A stretch of 64,000 bases of DNA from Haliclona indistincta (lineage: Eukaryota > Porifera > Demospongiae > Haplosclerida > Chalinidae), in NCBI GenBank assembly GCA_964017065.1, contig OZ024790.1:5628737-5692736 (forward strand), written 5' to 3'. Of this stretch, positions 1-11,400 are shown piece after piece; position 1 is the stretch's first letter, and the number at the start of each line of letters is the position of its first letter. A program made the position numbers and the translations under genes. Under the pieces are notes generated by a model. The model did no database searches. It was not told the DNA's origin and was given only the letters and a program-made list of their open reading frames with translations.

Positions 1-858
1 GCGTTGTCCTACCTGTGCTGAGTTGGCAATCAACCCAGCCGAACCAATGATCCCGTCATCTCTACCTGATAGAACATGGCAAATGCTTGGAGCTGATCTT
101 TTCTACTACAGAGGGAACTCCTTGTTGTTGATTACTATTCAAGATATCCTGAAGTTGCTGATCTCTCTTCAACAACATCTCGCAGCACCATTTCAGCTAT
201 CAAGTCTATGTTCTCTCGCCATGGCATTCCTGATCTACTGCAAAGTGATAACGGTCCACAATTATCATCGGAAGAGCTAAACCAATTCGCCAAGTCTCAT
301 GACTTTGAACTCTCTAAAATTAACCCCTATTATCCTCAAAGGAATGGTCTAGTTGAGAGAATTGTGAAGACTATCAAAATTCTATTCAACAAGTCAGAAG
401 ATCGTTATCTCTCTCTATTGATCTACCATTCAACTCCTCTTCCGTGGTGTGGTCTGAGTCTCTCCAGCTTCCTGATAGGTGGTCAACCAAAGAATACCCT
501 ACCTCAGATCAACACACATTTGACACCTGATTGGTCTCATTTGATTTCCTTTCCTGAGAATGATTTCAAATTCAAGGAAAAGCAGAAACACAATTGTGAC
601 AGCAGACATAGAGTCCACTTTCAGAGCATCCTACCAGAAGGAACAACTGTTTTGATTAAGTCAGACAAACGTCCTATGTAGGGTACTATTCACTCTGATG
701 CGACAACCCCTCGTTCTTATTTGGTTGACACTCCCTCTGAAAAACTGCGGAGAAACAGTCGCCATCTCTCTGTTATTCCACCGATTTCTGTGAGCAGAGA
801 CCCAATCATCACTCGCTCCAAGACAAAGACTAAGAAAGGGAGATGTGACAAGATGTAA
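1..858 (+). pseudogene. Gypsy-type retrotransposon integrase, broken
   Basis: This is the 3' part of a Ty3/Gypsy pol gene. Reading begins with a CPTC pair, the second half of the integrase HHCC zinc site, and continues into the catalytic core: a GADLF strand with the first Asp, an SDNGPQ motif with the second Asp, and an E in GLVERIVKTIK about 35 residues later, giving D,D35E. The C-terminal tail (YLVDTPSEKLRRNSRHL) is the usual Gypsy tail and ends at 858. A one-base frameshift near 115-135 separates the two halves, and an in-frame TAG at 679 interrupts the tail, so the copy is dead. It lies in sequence that should be a 3' intron, or be downstream, of the CCP6-like gene. The assignment as Gypsy integrase is firm; the clade is not determined. 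Confidence 0.85.
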
Positions 859-1335
859 TCTCTGAACAATCCCTGTTGTATCATCATTGTACACCATTGT
901 CTCATCTCTAGTCTAACTGTCTCTGACTTGCTCTGTATAAATTAGGGCTGAAACGAATAACACATTTTCATGTTCGAATAGTCACTAGCTAAAACGAACG
1001 AATAGTCGAATACTCTATTATTGGAATAAAGCTAGCTCTAGCACCCAGTGCCCAAGAACAAAGTATGTTAGAAAGTTGTATATCAACATAAAGTCAGGGC
1101 TCAGGCTTGATTTGTGGACTGGTTACAAATAGCCCAAGCTTCCCAACTGCTAAAAGACTTCAAACGAATATTCGAATAGCTGCAATAGCATTCGAATACT
1201 GTCAAAACGATCGAATAGTCGAATAGTACAAGTACTCGTTTCAGCCCTAGTATAAATATCACTCATGACTTTTAGCTGTCAGTTGTGTTCTTGCTCCAAT
1301 AATAATACACTGTTACTACACTCGGTAACGACACA
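844..1335 (+). repeat. 3' LTR of the Gypsy element, split by a MITE
   Basis: A purine-rich tract (AAGAAAGGGAGA) ends at 843, directly after the pol tail, and is followed by TGTGAC. The sequence ends with CGACACA near 1335, giving TGT...ACA ends. Without the nested MITE (943-1249 plus one 8-bp duplication) the LTR is about 177 bp. A TATAAAT box lies where the MITE inserted. The 3' boundary is inferred from the ACA end only, since no second LTR is in the window. Confidence 0.6.
943..1249. mobile_element. hAT-type MITE inside the LTR
   Basis: The terminal inverted repeats are TAGGGCTGAAACG and its exact complement CGTTTCAGCCCTA. The flanks are an exact 8-bp direct repeat, GTATAAAT, at 935-942 and 1250-1257. 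An 8-bp target duplication with this TIR type is characteristic of hAT elements. Subterminal GAATAGTCGAATA-like motifs repeat at both ends. There is no coding capacity, so it is non-autonomous. It inserted in the TATA-like box of the Gypsy LTR and is therefore younger than that element. Confidence 0.85.
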
Positions 1336-1835
1336 GTTAGCTAACAAGGATTGAACAGCTTACTGAAAGCTTAGTCAATCAGCTGTTTTTGAAGAATCCA
1401 TTTGTTCATACAAGAGTACTCTTATAGCCACTCCTGCATGCAGACAATATCTTCCCGGTCTATTCTGTTGCCTAGCAAGCGCAGTAGAGCGATGATCCAG
1501 TTTGGTAATTGCTGTCCAGTTCTTCAAGGACTTACTGGCGACCCAGAAGACAAAATTACCTATAGCTGACTGCCTAGCAGCTTGTAGGTTAGATTTATAG
1601 CAGCACGGGTCCAGAGGAGCTGCTAGCAGGCTAATTATATAAGGTGCACACTATAGAGCTCATCACCTTCCGGTAGGCCATGCGCCTTATCTAAATAGTT
1701 GGCATTGTAAATCAGCTGCCCAGAGTCGTCTCAAATCTATCAAACATCATACTGCATAATTCTGTAGCGTGCTGCATGGTCACGTTATTTCCCAATAGTC
1801 CCCGTGAAGGGTATATTGGGATTTGGAGCACAATA

Positions 1836-2370
1836 CCGTAATTCGAGAAATGTTAAAATTAATTTTCGTGTTAAATTTTCGTGTTAAAATATTTCGTGGG
1901 TCGACCTGCCCAACGAAAATATTTTTACATCGAAAATCTATCAATGTGTAAGTGAGCGTACACAGTTTCAGTGAGTTTCTAGACAACACTGCAAGACCTG
2001 ACAGCTGTAAGGATGCTTGTATTCGTGGTTATTGTATATACAAGAGTATAGGAGCCAGCTGAATGAATGAATCCTGCCCATTTGTTCGCCAGACCAGGCG
2101 CTGGCAATTGTCAGAGACACTGATCAGAGATGCTTCTGACAGCAAAGTAGAAGGTCACTCACAGTCGCTGGCTGAAAAGTAACTCCAGACAGATAGTACA
2201 TGTGTATTTCAGCTGTAGCCAGCTCTTGGGCATAAACTTCAAGCATACAACTCGCGACTCAGCATACATGTGTTACAAATTTTCGTTGTTAAAAAATTTT
2301 CGAGTGTTTAATTTGCGTGGTTGATCCTAACCACGAAAATATTTTAACAACGAAATTTCCCAATTTACGG
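1836..2370. mobile_element. TA-flanked MITE with CCGTAA ends
   Basis: The ends are CCGTAATTCGAGAAAT and the complement of CCGTAAATTGGGAAAT, flanked on each side by TA (1834-1835 and 2371-2372), as expected for Tc1/mariner-type insertion. Inside, two stretches (about 1860-1935 and 2276-2355) share TTTTCGTGTTAAAA-like motifs, so the unit may be two related copies merged. There is no coding potential. A much shorter relative with better preserved ends lies at 29472-29600. Confidence 0.55.
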
Positions 2371-2469
2371 TACTTCTTGTTCATTGTTTAGCAATAATTA
2401 AATTAATTCAAAGACTTTGTAAAAATTAATAGTACCAGTCAATAATAGGTGTAACGAAAGTCCACTTAC

Positions 2470-5400
2470 CATTAGATAATGTCGAGTGGGCATGAATATC
2501 AATGTAGAAATCCAAATCAACATTCTAAAATTAAACAGATGCAGCAAAGATATAACACAAAGAAAGCAATTGTAAAGTTAATGTTAGTATTAATTATTAC
2601 ACCCTCCCTGAGGTATGTAGGTGATTGATAGGCCCAACCGTCAAGGAAACATGGCGCCCGAGACATGAAGGACTAAAAGCCACCAACAGACTAAGGGGAG
2701 AATGTATTTTTTTGCTATGCAGTGCTAGGAGTAAGTTATTACTAGACAACAACTGAGACATCTGAAGTAGCCCTGGTTGGGTGTCAGGCTTCTCTGGCTA
2801 CTACAACTGACCTAGTATCCGAAGAACCAGTACTACTGACTGTGATCATGTTATCAAACATTGAACAGTTATTTAGGCTGTTCATGTAAGGCTGACCAAC
2901 AAGAGGCTGTAGAAGACAGTAACAGCCGTCTGTGATGAGACTGGCGAATAGAGTGATGACTTCTATTTCAGTTTCCAAGGCGAGCTAAATCCCAAGATTC
3001 CATCGTCTGAGATGTTAGACCATACAGGCGCCAAAGCACTCAAAGTAGCAGAGAGCCCATAAAAGTCACCAGACTCACAGTACAGAAACAAAACAGTGCA
3101 AACTCGCATGCAATCGACATCGAAATTTTTGTGCTTACTAACTACGAATAAACAGCTAGTACTATCTCAATAAGGTCCCTTCACATAAGCAACACGTTGC
3201 ATTGGACTGGTCACAGGTCGCACCTTTAACAGGTGACATTTAGCGAAAACTCACTGGTATTTTTAATATTAAAGCATGCCTAAATTGCAAAGTCACTCAC
3301 AGGATCCTTGTCATATTCCATTATTAGCTGCTTGGTAGCATGTAATGTGGGGTGAGCCCAAGGAGAAGGATCCTGCCAGTGCCGATTAAGATCAAATCCC
3401 ATCAATGAACATCTGCAATACAATTTTTGATGATAATAACCAATTATAGCTTTTTGGGCAACATGGGGTAAGTAAGTAATCGGGTAAGTAAGTACATAAT
3501 ATAATCGAGTTAACCCAAGAAGGCAGGCCTCAAACAGCTGGTGACTGTTTACGTGATACCCTCCTCCGAGCCAGCAGCACAAAAACAAAATATGTGAGGC
3601 ATTTATGAAATGGAAAGTTTGGCAGGTAATAGCGACTTCCAAACTGTGCCTTTATTTTTTGCCTTGCATTATTATCACTACTACCATTTTTGTGTATTAT
3701 TAGCAATTTACTTAGCAGGTCAGCGAGTTGTTGAGGTCAAACTCTTTCAAGTAAACGAGGTACATTTTGCCTTCTAGTGGGTAATAACACTAACTCCAGA
3801 GAATCTGTCAAAGACGCCGCACCAGCTTGCCGGCCAACCAGCAATTAACACCTCAGCATTCGTCTTGCTGGATTACAATGAAATTGGCTAGGCCAAAGGT
3901 AAAAAAAGCTAGTATGTAACCACCTTGGTTCAAAGCCTTGGTACATTTTTGATGTTAGTGGTGTGCACATCAGGCCATACTTTAATTTTGTTGGTACAAA
4001 TTTTGCTATTAAATTGGATTTGCTTAAAACGCAAAAAATTAATACACGCCAGCAGCACGCCAGTATTAATTAATTAATTAGCAAAGCCACATTTATAATT
4101 GGGGTGAGCCTGAGCAAGCCCCGCACTAAACGCGACAATGTCCCATGTGCATGAAAACTGTTGTATGTATGTCAATACGTCAGTATCTGTCACACGTTAC
4201 GTTTGTTGCCCGAGAATTAAAACACCTCTTTAAACAACAAACTCATAGTGCACGTACTCAATCCAATAACAACCTGTAACGCCCATTACTACACGCGAGA
4301 ATGTGAATGCAGTCAACAATATCACTGAAGATTGATTGATAGCTTTGAAACTTGAACAACTCTAGAAATTAAAGTAAAAAGTTAACACGCCTGAGTGAAT
4401 AATAGACCATACATTCCTACATCAGTGGCTGTATATAATTACGGACTATCATTACACACCAGCATTCATACCCTACAGCCAGTAAAGCACCCACAGTAAA
4501 GCAGCCACTAACATAGGGATGCAGGCGTGCTACCATTTCCATGTTGGTTTACATTGCAGACCAGTGGTAAATTTCTTCATCCCTATATCCTTTTGTATTA
4601 ATTTTCTTGCGTATATGCGTTTTGTAAAAAAAACACGCCTGTTTGTGTCTTACCACTCAAAAATCTCCATGACAACACTCTCTGCAGCTTCTTCACTGAA
4701 TTCGTAGTCCTATGAAGAAGTTTTCTGTGCTAAGAAGCCTTGCTCAAGCGGCTAACTTTTCTAAAGCTATGTGTCCTAGTAGTACAAATGCTGCGAGAAG
4801 CACTACTACTGTCTTGTACGGCTAGCTAGCTGAGTATACGTGCGCTCGCGCACCGATTCGTTTACGAAACTCCGTAGTTTAGATCCCGTGCCATCCACTG
4901 CAGTGATGTCTCCACGCAATGTAGTAGTAGTAGCATGCAGAAACATTGCATATCCACATGTACTGTATGCCAAAACTCACCATCATTCAGTGTGAATAAA
5001 TTTTACTGTCAGTAATAAAATCCACATTATTTGTCAAAACATTGACATTACAAAATTACTCACTAGCTGCGTGCATGAAATTATACCTGTAATTCCCAAG
5101 ATATACACCATCTGGATTAAGCATTGGAACTGTAAAGAGCAAAAGGAAAGTTACTTAGCAATATACATGATGTAGATGATAACTATTACTTATTAGCAAC
5201 AAGGGCGTAAAGAGAGAAGAGGGCATGCAACACAATACTACCCGTGAAAACATCGAAATCTTTACATGTATTGTTATTAAGAATAGCACTTTCCGTTATC
5301 AATTATTGTTATGGTATACGGAGGGTAAACGAAAACTGACGTCACTAACTACACAAAGCAATGGCAGACCATGCTGTAGAACACCATGCTGCGCAGAGCA

Positions 5401-8400
5401 CACCAGTCATGGATGCCATTAAGGTGACGGGGCACTGTTTGCCTAATTAATTATTCATAAAAAAATTAATAAGTATAAACACTGTGCCAAAATAAAAAGT
5501 GCGAGAACGCCATGAAGACGATCCAAAGACACACCAAAGACTGTTCTTTTGAGGAGCGTGAGAGCTGTGAAAATCCAGAGCTGTAGTCGGGCGGCAGGAG
5601 GCAAGACCTTAAGACGTAGGAATTTAGATTTTCGTCGTCAAATTTTACAGAAAATGTGACAGAATTACAGCGAAGTTTACTACTAACCAACACTTCTGGA
5701 GTCGTTATAGGGCCTGAGTATGTTTGTTTGGTATTCTGGTAAGCGATTTTAGAGTGAAACGCCGATGAGTCCTTGACAGCGCCGTTCGTTTGGCAACAAC
5801 TAGCGCCATAACGCATCAAAACTCACGCATTTTTGACGTCCAGGCGAAGTTTTTACTCTCAGGCCCTACACAAAGGTCTGTACAAATGAAACAGCCGAGG
5901 TAAATGGTCAGCAAGTAAGCACTCATCGCAAATTTTGACGACAAAAATGTAGCTCATCGATCGCAGCCATTTTACATTTCTGGTATTACAAGCTAATTAT
6001 ATTCATAAGTGCGGGGGTGTAACTGTACCCCGTCACCTTAACAGCACGAGGTTTGAGTACCCACTCCACTGGGAGGCTCACCGGCAACACAGGCACAGAG
6101 TTCGTGTACAGCAGTATGTGCTAGTTATGCCTCGGTGGGCGGAGCCACGGGGTATACAGTAGTCGGTTTGTGTATGTATGTGTCTGTCTGTCGGCAGGAT
6201 TTCTCGTTGCTCGCTGAAAACTAAGCACTGAAACGTGCAACACAAGCTAAAGTCGATATTTGCTTAAAAATGAATTGTAAGGATTTTGGTTATAAGGCTC
6301 TGTTCCTGAGTTATGGCGTGAATTGCTCACGGCTGGTTCGGTTTTGTAGCGCACACTGAAAGTTAAGCTATGAAACTAGCAATGCAAGTAGAACACGGTA
6401 TTATCTCGCTTTAGAACATTAGAAAACATTTTTACGAAGCTTAGTTTGTGAGGTATGGCGCAATTTGCTCACTTGCGATCGATCATGGCTGTTGCTGGCG
6501 ATCTGGAGTTCTTCAAAGGCAAAGCTATCCACAGTTGACTGCCAAGAAGCTGATAGGTTAGAATTTCACTACAGCAATTGTGTAAGCAAGCTATGCTGTG
6601 TCCTGCACTTGAACTGAACATTATAGACACGCCCAGTTGAAATAGTGGTCAGCACTGATTGGCTTCTGATTGCATAACTATTATACAGTATTGTGATCGC
6701 TGTACAGAAAGGTATAATAGCTGCAGTTTGTTGCTGTGTATGTGAAATGGTTGCATTCCACCGAGGCATCTGCACCTTTGGTGCTTCATTCTAGCAGTGG
6801 GCGTGTCCGGTACATGTGAGCACATGCAGCTCAGAAGGTCCTCACTGAGTTTAAAGGCTGGAGACCTAATTTTGACAGAATAGACACAAACACAGTGAAA
6901 TAATTGTTGCAGAAATCAAAGAGGTGTAACCTCATCAAGACGGAAAAAGATAATTTTAAAATGGCTGTTTCAACGATGTTTTCCTTTGTTGGCTGTTGGC
7001 GGGAGCTCGCAGTTCGCCAATGGCTGTAATTCAAATCCATGCAGGCCAACAAGCAACACTATAATAATCAAAAGCTGTTCACAGCACACTTGGCTAGAAT
7101 AGTTACTATGCCGACTATACCGATACCGAACAACTATACCGATATCACTTTCACTCAAACATCAGTAAATCGGAATATCGGTAAATCTGCATATAGGTGC
7201 AACACTAGAAAAATCTGCCACTGGCTCCCAATGTAAACCAACAGAACAAACTCCGAGCCATACAACACTTTTACTCCATTGTGCTTATGCGTTGCAAAAG
7301 CATTCAGCCAGGGACGAGGCTAGGGCAACACCAGAGAGCAGATCTAATGCCTTTAGTTCATCACGAAGTGAAATATCAGCGTTTGAATAGAGCTGCAGTA
7401 GTATTACATCTGCTATTGCTACATTCTTTCAAATCTTGTTTCCTTTATTTTTCACAAGCTTGCCTTCTAAACATGCACCAACCGTAAGTACAATTTAAGT
7501 TGTAAAGATGACGCTTGCAAAAGTAGAACAAGACTTGAAAAAGAAGATGGGATGACGCATGACGAACAAGACTTGCAATAAAAGTGCCAAGTATCCTCAC
7601 ATCAGCAGCTTGCACATTATAAACATAACATCACCCTTTAAAATTGTATGATGATCAAGGACCATGATTAAGCTGCTAGTGTAGGAATACTTGTCACTTT
7701 TACTGCTGGTATTCATTTTACTTCTGCAAGCATCATCTTTACAGTTTTTGTTACAACTTCCTTATCTTGCTTACATGTATTTTAGACATTACCTATTTTG
7801 AACACAATGTTGTCTCTTAGTAGTTCTGCCTCTGAATTCTCACCACACAAAAAATCAATTATTCCTATGGGCATAAGTCAGAGAAATGAGATGGTTAGAA
7901 ACAAGAGAAACTAGGCACCGAAGGTGCTTATGCCTCGGTGGAATGTTATGCATACATGCCAGCTGTCTGACTAAATATGCTGAACTGAAATACACAAGCA
8001 GTAAAGAAAGTCTGCTGTTGCTAGTTGAACACTATGCTAGTGGCTGACAACTTATAAAATCATTACGAAGTTCACAAATTAAAGTTTGTCATGCCTAATT
8101 TGCACCTCATGTGAGAGACATTAAATCTGACATGGTATTCAATATTGGCAAGGAACATTTTACATAATATTATACTAGTGAGATGTAAAGAGTAGAGAAA
8201 AGAAAATAAAGATACACAGTAAAGTTAAACTGGAGCTGTTGTACCTTTCTGTACAGCAACCACAATGCAGTATAATAGTTATGCAATCAGAAGCCAATCA
8301 GTGCTGACCACTAATTCAACTGGGCGTGTCTATGTTGTTCAGGGCACAGCACGTACAACGAGCGAGATAGCGTCCATAGCTTGCTTGCACAATTTCTTTA

Positions 8401-11400
8401 GACATGCGATGTAACCTATCAGCTTCTAGGCAGTCAACTGTGGATATTTTTGTCTACGGAGAACTCTAGATCGCCAGCAACGGCCATATAGATCGCGAGG
8501 TAAGCAAAGCTACGCCATAACTCTAGAACGCAGCTTCTGCCGTGCTGTTCTGAAGTAAAGGCGAACTCACTAGCTGTAAGGCAGCCAGCAGTAGACAATT
8601 TTGTCTTTACATCAGCAACTAGATCGCCAGCCGGCGATCGCGAGGTAAGCAATCACGCTATAACTCACGAACAGAGCCTTATAACCAAAATCCTTACAAT
8701 TCATTTTCAAGCAAATATCGACTTTAGCTTGTGTTGCAACTTTCAGCGCTTAGTTTTCTGCGAGCGACGAGAAATCCTGCCGACAGACAGACAGACAGAC
8801 AGATACATACACAAACCGACTACCGTATGCCCCGTGGCTCCGCCCACCAAGGCATAATGATAAAAATGCTTATTTGAAATCATAAATAAGCATGATAGCA
8901 CATAAAAAAGAACTATTCAGGTCAAAGCTGACGTACCCAGGCACGAACAAGTATTCTACCGGCGGTTAAGCTTCCTACACCAGCTATACCTTTATACTAG
9001 TAGTAGGATCCCTGCGTTGTTGACAACTGGACATTGGTCATTATAAGCCTCTGTGAGCGTGATATCGACATCAACAATTAAGACTCTACTAGGTGTGTCT
9101 ACTCTCTTACTCATGATTCAGTAGGCTTGCGGCATCATGTTGTACCGAGTTGTCAGTGTTGTTAAACCATAGTATGAATAATTCTCTTTGCGAGCGTTAA
9201 TGAGGGCTATAAATCGCGTACAGCCTGCACGCGTTTCAAGATGGCCACCGCACTCAAGAATCCACAAAGAATGGTGCTCGGGCTGCTCTGCGGTTTTCCT
9301 GCGACGCAAGGTAGCCAGCTAGATGTCAGGCAAGCAGAGTATTATGATTTAAAGCAGTAAAATACCAATCTGTCGGTGTTTAAGCATATAAAGACCTTGG
9401 CCTACGCCCGCGGGATTTAAATCGCTTAAACACCTCCTGATCGTTATATAACTACTATAATTTTAGCTAGTCTCTTCTTCATCCATTACAATGCTAGGAA
9501 CTATTATGTAGTCAACTTATACCTGGACTTGCTGTCTGCATCCTCAACCTCTCTAACTATTTTAAACTTTTCAATGAATTGTGATTGATAATAACATTAC
9601 ACGCTCCTTACAGGCTGTGCCCCTTCTCATGTACTTGACTAGTAACTGCTGCTCACAAAGTTGTTCAAACCAGGAGCGCATAATGAGAAGGAGCGTTTAG
9701 CCCAAATGTAAAGTGCAACACTGTGCGCGTCATTCATCGGTTGGTAGCTTTTACGTGCGTGGTGTTCAGATCGCCAGCTAATCTATCTGCCTTACCTTTT
9801 CTGCCTAAAAGAAGGCCTATTGCTCGTAACAAACAGCTAAAATCACATCACGGAAAGTAATTCTCACATGCGCCATGCGCAGCACGTGGCAGAGTTTACA
9901 TTTAAACTGATAGTGATCAAAAAAGCAACAGAAACAAGTGAAGCAAAAATTTTTAATTAAAAAAACTGGAAAGTGTAGGGATGGTGCTTGCAAAAGTAAA
10001 GGAATAAGGCATGAAAAAGAAACGAACAAGATGGGTTAACGTAAAGGAACAAGATGGAATAATGCTTACAAAACTAAAAGTCATAAGTATCCCTACATCA
10101 GCAGCTTGAATTGAAGACGAGGATGCAGTCCAATGAACTAATTGACGGTTGTAAGTTAAAGCTGTTTTTGGAGGACACAGTAATTGACAGTAGTATCAGG
10201 TATGAGAAGAGGATACCGCATTTGTTGCAGATCAATAGGTCATCGCAGCAATTAAGCTGCTGATGTAGGATACTTGGGAATTTTACTTTTGTAAGCATTA
10301 TTCCATCTTGTCCCTCTACTTTTGCAAGCATCATCCATACACTTTTATTAAGGTTACGGAATACACCACGCCCACTTACAAGCAAGCTGAAATGGTTGCC
10401 TGAAAGAAACACTCGTAGCATTGCGTTTGGCTGAACAAAGCGCTGCATATCCAGTTAGAGCAAAGACTGTGCTTTGTCTTTAGCAAAAACGGTGGCTAGG
10501 CGCGCTACCATAGTGCGTTATGAAGTGCACGAAGTAACGAGCAACTTCGTCAACTAAGAAATCGAAAATCTCGTTGTGGGCACTCTGTAGCACGACTAGA
10601 CTTGGCATGCAGCTAGACAGCTTAGTTATCTAGGGACCCACGGATCCTTTTTTCGATATCAGCTTTAGTTGTCGAGTTATGTTCACGCATACACTCAAAA
10701 AGCTTGTCAAAGCTAATTTTCGAGTGCATGCGTGAACATAACTCGGCAACTAAAGCTGATATCGAAAAAAGGATCCGTGGGTCCCTAGATAACTAAGCTG
10801 TCTAGCTGCATGCCAAGTCTAGTCGTGCTACAGAGTGCCCACAACGAGATTTTCGATTTCTTAGTTGACGAAGCTGCTCGTTACTTCGTGCACTTCATAA
10901 CGCACTATGGTAGCGCGCCTAGCCACCGTTTTTTCTAAAGACGAAGCACAGTCTTTGCTCTAACTGGATATGCAGCGCTTTGTTCAGCCAAACCAATATG
11001 CGCAATGCTACGAGTGTTTCTTTCAGGCAACCATTTCAGCTTGCTTGTAAGTGGGCGTGGTGTATTCCGTAACCTTAAAAAAATTAATGTTTACTATTAG
11101 TATGGTTGCACAATGAAATAAATCGGGCAATACAAGATTTAGATCACCTTGATAACTGAAATAAAACAACTATTCCATGGTGATACTCTTATTGCCAAAT
11201 TCTAATGCATTTTCGATTTTGAACAACCGTCTTCAATTCTTTGAGTATACAGTATGCTGATTGAGAGGTTTACCTTGGCATACCAATGAAGCTGGTGATT
11301 CCCCAGGATGTACTCGAGCGGTGATAAACACTATCCTACTTTGTGGCTTTACATTGCCCTTTTCATCAATATTCTCTACAAGAAAGATGACACACTCAAT

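Larger units (their letters stand above)
6127..8865. repeat. Large foldback repeat bracketing a CCP6 exon
   Basis: The left arm (6127-6790) and right arm (7905-8865) are imperfect reverse complements. Landmarks are GCCTCGGTGGGCGGAGCCAC at 6128 against GTGGCTCCGCCCACCAAGGC near 8835-8855; GGATTTTGGTTATAAGGCTC at 6282 against its complement at 8675-8695; CAGCACTGATTGGCTTCTGA at 6650 against 8288-8307; and CCGAGGCATCTGCACC at 6759 against 7915-7940. The right arm has about 280 bp of extra sequence (7950-8230). The loop holds CCP6 exon 9 (7793-7864) and a smaller foldback. A tandem sub-repeat of about 130 bp occurs inside the left arm. No target duplication is visible. Confidence 0.75.

Noticed and set aside
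1340..1835. Possible further CCP6 exons left of 2470
   Set aside because: No GFMYGN-like reading with splice borders could be found; the remaining exons are probably beyond the left edge.
5466..5819. 117-codon minus-strand frame inside the TTAA element
   Set aside because: No recognisable domain and ordinary composition for an intergenic frame; probably chance.
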